64,000 nt of DNA, taken from positions 7,819,501 through 7,883,500 of the forward strand of contig NC_087093.1 of assembly GCF_963855985.1 (NCBI RefSeq), in the 5' to 3' direction. This document shows positions 13,086 to 22,744 of this stretch, piece after piece (position 1 is the first letter of the stretch; each line of letters opens with the position of its first letter). The position numbers were made by a program, and so were the translations under genes. The DNA is from Ostrinia nubilalis (Eukaryota > Arthropoda > Insecta > Lepidoptera > Crambidae). The notes below the pieces were generated by a model, which saw only the letters and a list, made by a program, of their open reading frames with translations, was not told the DNA's origin and searched no databases.

Positions 13086-13580
13086 AAATCAACATGAGTA
13101 TTTATTACTGATACATGGCGTTGTCCGTTTTAAGTGACATAGCATTTGTAACCTTGAAATGAATGAAAAAAAATCGATATTTTTTTACAGTTTTGGCAAT
13201 AATCGTCAGTTTTATTCGTTAATATTCTAAAATCAGTCAATAAAGCACAAGAACAAGTGTAATACCCACAGTGTTGCCATATTTATCAACAGCGAAAACT
13301 TGACCTTGCTGTTGCAGTTATTCAACTGTCTTAATTTTTAAAATTCGCGGTTTTTTATGGAACTACTGCCCCGTGTTTCACATAAAATATCATGCTTTTT
13401 ATAAATTATCCCTTGAAAGTCGATAAATTGCTTTAATTTAGATTCTGTAGGCAATTGTTTGACATGTCCTTTATAACGGACAGAAACCATTTAAGGGTTA
13501 ACGATGACTTAGTAGGCCTACTTTCGTGACAATTAAAAAAATCAATAGAATAGCACTTGGATGGTATTGATGTGATTTAT

Positions 13581-13699
13581 GCTGGGTTGCACCATCTTAC
13601 TTTAACTTTGACAAAAGTAAAAAATCTGTCAAACTCCATACAAAAAGCACCGGTTATTGTTAAAGTTACGGTGAAAGTAAGTAGGTGCAACTGAGCTTT
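13581..13699. mobile_element. MITE, 'GTTGCACCA' family, copy 2
   Basis: The ends GCTGGGTTGCACCATCTTAC and GTGCAACTGAGC are inverted, with the shared interior TCTGTCAAACTCCATACAAA. It is slightly more diverged at the right end than copies 1 and 6. Confidence 0.65.
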
Positions 13700-15163
13700 A
13701 GATTGCTATTGCTCATCCGATGATATACGAATTTCCCTTTGTTGACAATGATTCCAAACAGAATTCGGTTAATCAAATACCAAACTGGAATTTCATTACG
13801 ACAACTCCGCGCTATTCTTTTACCTATCCTTTCACAAACGCGGGCTGATCTTCATTTTGCCTAGGTGCATTCCTGCTTCATATTGCGCTGCAGACACAAC
13901 TTCAAAAAGAAATATTCCTGCGCGGAATGGCGGGAGAGAGCTAGTTACGTAATACAATTTCATTGAAATCGACACGGTTTAGACGGGAGGATTGTGAACG
14001 CAAATAGCCTATACTAAACCAACGGAATCATGTATTCAATTTGTGTTCGGATTACTTCTTTTTCTGTACACAACTGTGTATGACGATGCGAATGTTTATA
14101 GAACGATTGAGATTAAATCACTGGGACTGCGAATTAATTTTCTCATCATTCAGTAAAATCAAATAGAATAGGAACATGAATTGGGCGAACTGCTAAGTAA
14201 AATTTCTTTGTCATACCTACATACGAGTACCTGAAGTTTACCTGTACTCGTAAGTAGGTAATGGAAAATAACTAAAAGCATACCTGAAGTAGGTATTGCA
14301 CTATAAAAAGATGAATAAAATATTAATTAAACCTAGCACTATTTTAATAACGAAGCGAAAAAATCACTTTCAAATGTGGAATCAAAGATAAATTTTCGTC
14401 TCAAAATTTCTTATTCTACTTTTTTAATTAAATTTTAATAGTTACTTCACATAGCGCGCTTAGTAACCGGATACTTCCCCTTGAAAATGATAGAAATATG
14501 GGGTATTTTTTTACCGCGAGAGCGAGTTTGGCAAGCGTTGTAGATATTTCTTGTGGCGTCCCGCCCTCTTCGCTTCATTCCCTGCTTTTGTCGTCAACCA
14601 CCACTAAATCTTGGTAGATTCACTTTAAATTTACTCGCTTTCTTTCGCAAATATCCCGCTAAGTAAAGACCCGCTTGAATTTTAATGAATTAGAGTGCAT
14701 CCAGTACGCCGGCTCTGGAATTACATGTATTTTTGCTACATATTATAGTACGTGACTGGAAGCACGTTTTTATTTGATTTTTAAATAACTCATTAGTGGA
14801 GGACGCAGCTGCTTATGGGTTTAATATAAAATGTTTTTAACACTTGGTTAGTTTGTGGCTGAAATTATTTGGTCATGTTAATGCAGTCAGTAATTGAATT
14901 TCAGTACAATGTACGCTCTATTACATTATAGTTACAAAATAACCCTTATTTTAACGTTTTAGCATGACATTAGGCTCCAAGGCTACACTAAGCCAAGCTC
15001 ACGACTCAATTATAGTCATATGAAAACATTTCTCGCGGAAAATCAGTAAAATCTGACAGCTATTATTTTCCAATTTTTAGAGCTCTCTAAAAAGCTTTAA
15101 AAATGCTTTATACATAAATGTGTAGTAGGCCTACTTATCTATATCTAAGAAGAAAGGAAATGA
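13700..15163. other. Non-coding stretch, no gene recognised
   Basis: AT-rich sequence with no supported frame, no array and no inverted-repeat element that I can delimit. Confidence 0.4.
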
Positions 15164-15175
15164 AATAAGTACCAT

Positions 15176-16349
15176 CACCATCATCATCATCATTTCAGCC
15201 ACAGGACGTCCACTGCTGAACATAGGCCTCCCCCAATGACTTCCACATCGCACGGTTGGTAGCGGCCTGCATCCAGCGCCTTCCCGCTACCTTTATCAGG
15301 TCATCGGTCCACCTTGTGGGTGGACGTCCTACGCTGCGTTTTCCGGTACGTGGCCTCCATTCCAGAACCTTGCTGCCCCATCGGCCGTCAGTTCTGCGTA
15401 CTATGTGCCCAGCCCACTGCCACTTCAGCTTGCTGATCCGTCGGGCTATGTCAGCGACTTTAGTTCGTTTACGGATCTCCTCATTTCTGATTCGATCTCG
15501 TAAAGAAACGCTGCGATTGCGACTGCGCTGGATAGCACGCTGTGCAACTTTGAGCTTCTGTATAAGGCCTATAGTGAGGGGCCACGTTTCCGAGCCATAA
15601 GTCATCACAGGTAACACACATTGGTTGTAGACTTTCGTCTTCAGGCACTGGGGTATTTTGGACGAAAAGATATTGCGTAGTTTCCCGAACGCTGCCCAGC
15701 CGAGTTGGATTCGACGATTGACCTCCTTCTCGAAATTGGACCTACCTAGCTGGATCGTTTGTCCGAGGTAGACATACTTGTCAACAATCTCAAGAATCGA
15801 GCTCCCAACCGACACCGGGTAGGGCGCAACATGGACGTTCGACATAAGCTTCGTTTTGTCCATGTTCATCCGAAGGCCTACCTGTTGGGAAACTCGATTA
15901 AGGTCTTCGAGCATGGTGCCGAGGTCCTCCAGCGATTCTGCCATGACCACGATATCGTCGGCAAACCGAAGGTGAGTGATGTACTCGCCGTTAACGTTTA
16001 TGCCGTATCCTTTCCATTCCAGGAGTTTGAAAGCGTCTTCCAATGCCGCGGTGAAGAGTTTCGGAGATATAACATCTCCCTGTCTTACGCCTCGCTGTAG
16101 AGGAATCGCCCTCGTGCTTTGCTCCTGTACTCGGACCGACATGGTGGCGTTTTTGTACAAGCACTTTAGTACCTCGATGTACCGATAGTCGATACGGCAC
16201 CGCTGGAGAGACTGCAGCACTGCCTACGTCTCAATCGAATCAAAGGCCTTCTCATAGTCCACGAACGCCAAGCATAGTGGCAAGTTATACTCCTCAGTCT
16301 TCTGTATAACCTGCCGCAGCGTATTACCATAGTAACAGCAATTATAATT
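15176..16349 (-). mobile_element. RTE LINE, 5'-truncated
   Basis: A 5'-truncated non-LTR retrotransposon. The 12-bp target duplication AATAAGTACCAT occurs at 15164-15175 and 16350-16361. The minus-strand 3' end is a short (ATG)n tail, usual for RTE elements in Lepidoptera. Only the second half of the reverse transcriptase and the C-terminal part survive. Four related 3' fragments and one rearranged copy lie elsewhere in the window, at 11811, 36371, 59746, 60827 and 57835. Confidence 0.85.
15195..16319 (-). pseudogene. RTE reverse transcriptase, partial, with an in-frame stop
   Basis: The upstream part encodes a palm-domain motif LAFVDYEKAFDSIET, then a TAG stop, then an open run of 341 codons (15195-16220). 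That run holds GVRQGDVISPKLF, the catalytic LRFADDIVV, the thumb, and the C-terminal GRPPTRWTDDLIKVAG signature of RTE-type LINEs. In a complete RTE protein an apurinic endonuclease domain and the RT fingers would precede this; both are missing because the copy is 5'-truncated. The only clear lesions are the truncation and the single stop, so the insertion is fairly young. It cannot make a working enzyme. Host-genome homologues are often misnamed craniofacial development protein 2-like. Confidence 0.85.
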
Positions 16350-16361
16350 AATAAGTACCAT

Positions 16362-17771
16362 AGTAACAGCAATTCTAAATTTCAAATCCATTTTAGGTTT
16401 GTTTACCGTCACGGATCCACAGGCTTCGTCTCTATTTTGGCTCGGTTCTATTTATGTAAGGGAAAATAAAAAAGTTCAAGGTTTTTTAATCAAAAAGGGT
16501 TCAAAATATATTCCATTCTAAAAACATTAAAAACCGCGAGGGCTGTAGTTTATTGATTGTTTGAATAAAGCTAAAAATAAGATAATTGAAATATTGACTT
16601 TTGCCTAAATTATTTCATTAAGTAATGTATCAATCAATAAATTAAGTAGTTAGTGTTTGAAAGAGTGCCTGTACCTAAAATGTAGTGAATTCTGAGACGG
16701 TAATCTTCATATAATAACGAAAAGCGTCACTAATTATTCCCTTCTTATCTAAATGAGCATAATAAAGTTCTATTTGGACATAAGTAGTGTCTGCGTTCAT
16801 TATACCTAACGGCTTCATATTTCACTTTCCACGACAGATCCTACAAAGGCAGCCCAGGTAAGTAAGTACCTACATTCCCGAAATACATCCCGCTTTAACA
16901 TTAAACCAGGAAAAGGGTATTTTCTTGATATTTAATATTTTTCGCTAATGCGTTGTGCAAGTCGGGACGTCCTCGATTCTGTCGTTGCGCGCCCGAGTAG
17001 CGATAATTTTGCGAAAATGGCCGACTTGTCGACGGCAGCGCCTCTGCCGCGAGCTGGGGTGAAATAATAACCACATTATGATTTCAGACAGGCCACCGCT
17101 TAAAGTGGTTTAAGGTGACGCAAAGTAAAAGCACGCCTTTGTGGAAACTTGAAAAATGTAATCAGGAAATCCTATCTTTCGCCCTTTGTTAATTTAGCCG
17201 GTTCAAAAGTACAGCTGTGCTCGTATCGCGCTGCCGTTTAGCAAGTTGCAATTCACCTAAACGCTTCGCAATTAGGCTTTGTAGTGTACGCTATTATGGA
17301 ATTTTAATTAATATCACTAGGAATGAAGGTTTTAAATCCATATTATAAGAATATCTGTAACAACAGAAATAGATTTTCTACATAGCTAGAATTAGGTGGA
17401 CAGATCAACCTAGTTTTTAGATCTCTTTGAATGTTATTGCATCTAATAATTTTTTGGGCTTCGGTGCAACAATCCATAATATTGACATTAATTCTTCATT
17501 TAATACAAAAAGCTAAAATCTAGAACCACTACTTAACCACTTAATATTCAAGAAATGTGGCGTTTACCTCAAATGAAGAGTTTAAAGATCGAGCATTAAC
17601 GCGTCAATTCCGAATCATCGAGGGCTCGTAACGGCGTCATTGTAACTTCGGCTTTGACAAAGAAATTAATTTCCCCGCCTCAGCTTTCAGGAGTAATTAT
17701 TCGAAAACAGATTGCGCCTGTCACTCGATAAGATTTGTGCGCGTACACAATACGCACACTTTTGAAAACAT
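16362..17771. other. Non-coding stretch, no gene recognised
   Basis: No supported gene. A CpG-rich patch at about 16960-17070 includes an ATG in context GCGAAAATGG at 17017, opening only 16 codons. Stretches near 17150-17290 and 17580-17720 are less AT-biased and could be conserved non-coding sequence; that is a guess. Confidence 0.35.
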
Positions 17772-18132
17772 TTTAAAGTGATGCATTTTAATGCCTCTCA
17801 GACAAAATGATGAAAAAAATCTGACAATATACTTTTGAAACATTTAAGGTTGCGGGCCCGCAGCTTCTGTAGAATGCAGATACTTATGTAAAAACTAATG
17901 CACAACTCACGATGCGGTTTTCGCCCGCAGCGGGCGCGGTTGTAATGGGGTCCTGCTCGGCGGTTTTCGCCCGCGCGAAAACCGCCCGGTCGGCGGGCGA
18001 CCATTGTACTTAAACCGTGCGTGAGTTCTTAGAATAACCGCGCAAATAAGCGCTCCCGTGAGTTTTGAAATAAAACTGCAATTCCACAACAGCCGCGGGC
18101 GCGGGTGAAAATCTCGCCGTGAGTTCTTAGCC
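17772..18132. repeat. GC-rich repeat-like segment
   Basis: GCGGTTTTCGCCCGC occurs twice (about 17911-17985) and GTGAGTTCTTAG twice (about 18021 and 18119). The left edge, AAAGTGATGCATTTTAATGC, recurs in slightly changed form at 18451-18500, right after the next two MITEs. This suggests that an older repeat has been split by later insertions. Short frames here are artefacts. Confidence 0.4.
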
Positions 18133-18262
18133 TTAGCCTGAGTTGCACCATCAAACTTTGACCGTAACTATAACGATAACCGGTGATTTTTGTATTTAAT
18201 TTGGTATTTGACAGATTTTTGACGTTTGTTACAGTCAAAGTAAGATGGTGCAACCCATCCTT
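18133..18262. mobile_element. MITE, 'GTTGCACCA' family, copy 3 (inverted)
   Basis: It has the same ends and interior as the family, read in the opposite direction: AACCGGTGATTTTTGTAT and GACAGATTTTTGACGTTTGT. Its right end abuts the TTA target site of the neighbouring PIF/Harbinger-like MITE. Confidence 0.65.
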
Positions 18263-18263
18263 A

Positions 18264-18449
18264 GGCGGTTATCACACTGCGCCGCGCTCCGCCGCGGTAC
18301 GCGGGACGACAGATTTAATAATTGTATGCAAGTACCTCAGTTTGTATCTAACACGCGCGGCACAACACATGACAACGCGTCTGCGCGCGGGATTTTTTAT
18401 ATGAAATCACGCGCTCCGCGGCGGAACGCGGCGCAGTGTGATAACCGGC
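18264..18449. mobile_element. 186-bp MITE with GC-rich TIRs, PIF/Harbinger-like
   Basis: The left arm GGCGGTTATCACACTGCGCC is inverted at the right, which reads GCCGGTTATCACACTGCGCC on the minus strand. Similarity continues over about 33 bases with two mismatches. TTA flanks both sides (18261-18263 and 18450-18452), the 3-bp duplication typical of PIF/Harbinger. No coding sequence. Superfamily is inferred from the duplication. Confidence 0.65.
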
Positions 18450-18549
18450 TTAAAGTGCTGCATTTTAATGTCTGTCAGACAAATGAAAAAATCAGTCAAG
18501 TGCGAGTCGGGCTAACACACTGATTGGAAACGAACTTCACACTGTCAAA

Positions 18550-19680
18550 TGTCAAACTTTTAAAAGCTTCAAACTGTAAAACCGTCTTTCTGTCAAAACG
18601 CCTAACTGCCAAACGAAGTTTTTTTTTCAAAGTAGACAAAAATATTCCTACCTACCTACCTATTACCTTTAATAAACTATTACAGAAAGAGTGATTGAAG
18701 AAAATTGTTTGAGTAAGACCGTCGACTATGGATTTAGGACCAGTAAAGTAACATTATTAGTGTAGCCTTTGAACTTGGAAACTACTGAGTTTTGTTTGAT
18801 ATCAAACTACCCAATACAAAATTGGGGCTAATATAGGTTCGGAGACGTAGCTTGACTCCTCTGTCTTATATTTTTAGAAATATTTGGTAGGTGGCCTTAA
18901 AAAGCTACAAACTAATGTTGACAGAAATATCGCAAACCGAGCAGTTCAAAATCTTGTCATAATTTTTAATTTCCGTGGGTCTCCTAATATGCACATGCAT
19001 TTGTTTTATTGATTAAATGATAAATAATGTGCTGTGTCAATTTATTGTCTAATTTCTTAATAACAAGGATTCTTAATTGTTGTTACTATCATTAATAATT
19101 ATTTTTCTTAAGAATTATTGAGTTAAATGGATAGCCACCGATTTAGTTTTGGAATTATTAGAATGCTCCGGATTTATAGGTTATCCATTTACATGTAGCG
19201 CAATGATGACCCCTTCAGGTACTCGTAGTTAGTTATCAAAGCATGAACCCAACCAGAATATAACGAACGCTTGGGCCCTAATTGCTGACATTGTCTTAAA
19301 ATTTGGTTTCCAGAACACCTAACTTAGCAGTCAAGTCATCACAGCACAATACCAACAGTAGGCGGGTATAGTTTGGGAATGGCTCATAAATCCCTAACAA
19401 TATTAGTTTGCAATTTGTCATGCAGAAGGGCCCGGAGAGATTATTATAATATGTGGTAATCCCTATTCATAAGACAGGCCTACGCTAGCTATAGGTGCAA
19501 ATTATTTATCCTTTCATAATTGCTCACGCTTCTTGATTTTTCCTTCTCAGTCAAAGCGTATGATTTCATTTAGATTATTTTCTTAATGAGAATTTTGAGT
19601 ATAGATATTAAAGTTTAGGTTTTACTTATTAATATTTAGTACAAAGCTTTTCTGAAGGGGCCCTTAAATTTTCCATAATA
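18550..19680. other. Non-coding stretch, no gene recognised
   Basis: AT-rich. A small foldback with TAAATGGATA and TATCCATTTA ends spans about 19126-19192. No supported gene. Confidence 0.4.
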
Positions 19681-19786
19681 AGGCTGGGTTTCACCATCTT
19701 ACTTTAACTTTAACAAACTTCAAGTCTGTCAAACTCCATACAAAAAACACCGGTTATGGTTAAAATAAAGTGGTGCAACTCAGCCT
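19681..19786. mobile_element. MITE, 'GTTGCACCA' family, copy 4
   Basis: It starts AGGCTGGGTTTCACCATCTT and ends GGTGCAACTCAGCCT. It is shorter than the others because of a small internal deletion around TTCAAGTCTGTCAAACTCC. Confidence 0.65.
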
Positions 19787-20661
19787 GAGCTGCGTACCTA
19801 ATCTACAAAATTGCAACTTTTTTTTTGTTTTATATAAAGAACAGGAAATAATTTTAGTAGTAGCTAGGTAGCAATGGTCTATCCTTAATTAATTTTGATT
19901 TAACGAGCTCGTTCCGAGTTTGATATCCGGCGAGGTCAAATAAAATGAGCCTTGAAAAGGCAGATGTCTCTGAGGTCCGACCTCAAGCCACCCGAGCTAT
20001 AAGACAAATATAAGTGAAGCTGTTTATACATATTATGTTTATATGTATATCTACGGGTTGACCTAAATTCGTAAGGATCGTCATGTGTCTTGCCTTCCTT
20101 CTTGTGGTTTTTAATGGAATCTTAATGTTTAGGTGTGTAAGCTAAACTACAACTACAAATAACTAATATCACGTGGGGTTGCGGTTAGATAACGGCTTGA
20201 ACAAAATTTGAAACTTGATTAGTAAAATAAAAAGGTAGGCATAGTTTTTTGGTGTAGTTTTGGTTACAAGCTCACTTTTGAGAGTCAATTACGAGAACCA
20301 ATTCTTTTCAATGAACTAATTTTATTGGTTTTCAGAATACTTACATTTAAATAATGTAAGTAGTTACCTTTTTATTTCAAGAACAAGAAATATACCTACA
20401 TATAGATACAACGAAACTATTGAGCTGTTTTAATACCTAAGTATGTATTTGTCAATGGGCTTCTAATGTATTTATGCTATTTAGATATACCTAAATGAAA
20501 GCTTGAAACAACTCACCCGGTTTCAGCAATGTCGCTCAGATTCATCAACAGTTGCCCAACGCTGGGCTCGGATAGGCTCCTATTCTTCTTTACTGTCCAC
20601 GTCAACAACACTGTCTCCTTCTTACTCAATCAATGTTCATTCCTGTCCACTATTGTCAAAC

Positions 20662-20753
20662 TAAGTCTGGGTTGCACCATTTTACTTTTCAAATTCCACA
20701 AAAAACACCAGTTATCGAGTTACGGTCAAAGTTAATTGGTGCAACTCAGCCTA
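20662..20753. mobile_element. MITE, 'GTTGCACCA' family, copy 5 (deleted)
   Basis: It has GTCTGGGTTGCACCATTTTA at the left and TTGGTGCAACTCAGCCTA at the right. About 30 bp of the interior, including most of the CTGTCAAACTCC block, is missing. Confidence 0.6.
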
Positions 20754-21807
20754 ATATTACTTTTGCTAAAGTCAATTATGTTTGCAAGATACCTACGAGT
20801 ATTTTTCGACCAATTTTATCGCTAATCCCACGATTCGATCCAAACACGACGTACAAATTCAACTGCCAGTGTTGCCACTTTAGGCAAAAACTACCTGCTT
20901 CCACCAATGTTACCACTCGATAGCTAATAAAGTTGGAAACGGTACAGCTTTATTAAATATACAATGGTAAATACAGAGGTAGAAAGTAAATGGATGGATA
21001 TTTACCTATTTGTATACTGCTACACATAGAACAATTAAATCCACTGTCTAGTCTAGCTCGTGTAATTAATAGGGACTGAAAATAAAGTTGGGAGTGTTTA
21101 ATACTTTATGAGGAGTTTTAATAAATTCAAAAATTGAAACCCAACTTTTTTTAAAGCCTATCCTACAAATAAATAATCGCGTAGTCTCGAAGTTCAGTGT
21201 ATGGAGTATGTAAATATTTACGTAGTACCGAACATGTTTCCGCGATATCGATGTTGACATGGTAAAAATAGTCCGTACAGTTGATATAAAGCGTACGTTT
21301 TAATCAATATCTATATTAAAACGGTTTTTACCTTTATAGAAGGGTATTTCTGAATTGCCGAGACATAATTGTGCCAAATATAAAGGCCGGTAAGCCTGGC
21401 AGTCTTAGCTTCTATAGAAATTTGTCATTGTGTTAAGGAGGATAAGGAGCTTTGACAAATTTCTTACCATTCAGGTCCAGCTATTCATCTTGCTGGCCGT
21501 ATTGCAGTTTGATAATTCAACTCGTTCCAAAGGACTGCGGAAACAATATGGGTGTGAAATGAAACACTCTTGTAGGTTGTTCTAACTTGTATTTCAGCAC
21601 CACTGTGTTAGGATAATTTATAAAATTGCTTGTATTTAATAATAATTAATGAATAATTTCAAACAATAATAAATTAATTAAAACTTTTATAAGTATTGAA
21701 TATCGACTGACGTCAGATCCGGCAGCTCGCTTCGTCGATTCACTCATTCATTCAAGTTCTATTACTCACTTGGTCGTTCACTTTATTGTAATTCGAGCAC
21801 CGGACAG

Positions 21808-21843
21808 TCAGTCGCTATCCAACTACCGTGGTGAACGGACGTT
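21808..21843 (+). promoter_or_regulatory. Initiator plus DPE core promoter in element A LTR
   Basis: TCAGTC at 21808-21813 fits the insect initiator, with its A at 21810 as +1. GGACGTT begins at exactly +28 (21837), the required spacing for the downstream promoter element. No TATA box sits near -30. The same pair recurs in the 3' LTR at 28386-28421. TATA-less Inr/DPE promoters are known from Drosophila retrotransposons. Confidence 0.6.
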
Positions 21844-22033
21844 TTAAGGAGAGCAAGTGAAGTGTTGTGAAAGTGTTTAAGTGGTGAAATACTGTTCGAG
21901 CAGACCCAGGTTAGTTATTTTTTTCATGTATAATATTAAATAAGTAATATTAGTGCCTGGTTGATTTTCGAGTCATTTACGTTTTTATTAGAAAAATATA
22001 TTGATCGATTTTGTAATCATTGGCGTTTTTATT

Positions 22034-22039
22034 AATAAA
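22034..22039 (+). terminator. Poly(A) signal AATAAA in element A 5' LTR
   Basis: AATAAA lies in ATTAATAAATAC, downstream of the inferred start site, so it is inside R. The working copy is the equivalent one in the 3' LTR at 28612-28617. Confidence 0.6.
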
Positions 22040-22100
22040 TACTTATTGTTTACACCGTAGTTGTTTCACTCGTAATATTATTCTTGAACTCCCTTTCAGT

Positions 22101-22113
22101 TCAGAAGTGGGAT
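22101..22113 (+). promoter_or_regulatory. Element A primer binding site, tRNA-Leu-like
   Basis: TCAGAAGTGGGAT begins 2 nt after the LTR. It equals the complement of the 3' arm of an insect tRNA-Leu as I recall it, but without the TGGTG that would pair with the terminal CCA and the last two stem bases. The same core at the same spacing is in element B. Identity of the tRNA is from memory. Confidence 0.6.
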
Positions 22114-22744
22114 GGGCGAGTATACACCAAACTATTCGCTTATCCTGCCCACATCAATATTTTATACAATCTATAAAATATATATTATTTTCTATTTGTT
22201 ACTTGCATTTTGTTTAAAATACATAAATAAATAATATAAGTATGCTAAATTGATTCTAAGCGAGCCATTACGAGGAATTCGATCAATATATTTTTTTAAA
22301 ACATTTTTTTTTTGTTAAATAAGTATAAACTTATGCTTGCAAATCGACTCTATTTATGAGGATATATTTTTTAAACTGGGTAAGTATCGAATTCCTTTTA
22401 CATTTTAAAGTATAAGTAAATCTTCGTCAATAATATTATAGAATTTAAAAAGGCTTTCGGTACCTATAGTATATTCTAACGCTTGGAATTAGTTTACCGT
22501 TAAACTTTCGTTTTCTAAGTAAGCTCTGATCAGGATGAAACGCAATAACTTTTGCGTCATCGTATAGAATCCCGGTATCATACGACCGTTCAAAAATGAT
22601 CGTTAATGTTATCTGCATTGATTTTACATAAATACATACAACCACATATTTTACTTTTATAATTATATGAGAAAATATGAGACCAGGAGCAGCTGGGGTT
22701 ACAATTTCAGAAATTAACCATTGTCCTGTTTGCGAGTTTCAGTA

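Larger units (their letters stand above)
21606..22098 (+). repeat. Element A 5' LTR (493 bp)
   Basis: It starts TGTTAGGATAATTTATAAAA and ends CTTGAACTCCCTTTCA. From the inferred start at 21810 it divides into U3 of about 204 bp, R to shortly after the AATAAA at 22034, and a short U5. Confidence 0.95.
21910..22742 (+). other. Predicted 833-nt leader intron of element A
   Basis: CCCAG/GTTAGT at 21907-21915 is a strong donor inside the LTR. TTTGCGAGTTTCAG ending at 22742 is an acceptor, two bases before the Gag-Pol ATG at 22745. The predicted first exon (21810-21909) has no ATG, whereas the intron has many. Splicing would give an mRNA whose first AUG starts Gag-Pol and would remove the primer binding site, leaving unspliced RNA as the genome. 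This is a prediction from motifs alone. Confidence 0.5.

Noticed and set aside
15256..16188. Plus-strand frames opposite the RTE reverse transcriptase
   Set aside because: Shadow frames of the minus-strand RTE coding sequence.
22721..22744. Extension of Gag-Pol to an upstream TTG
   Set aside because: The ATG at 22745 lies two bases after a good splice acceptor and is the natural start; nothing supports a TTG start.
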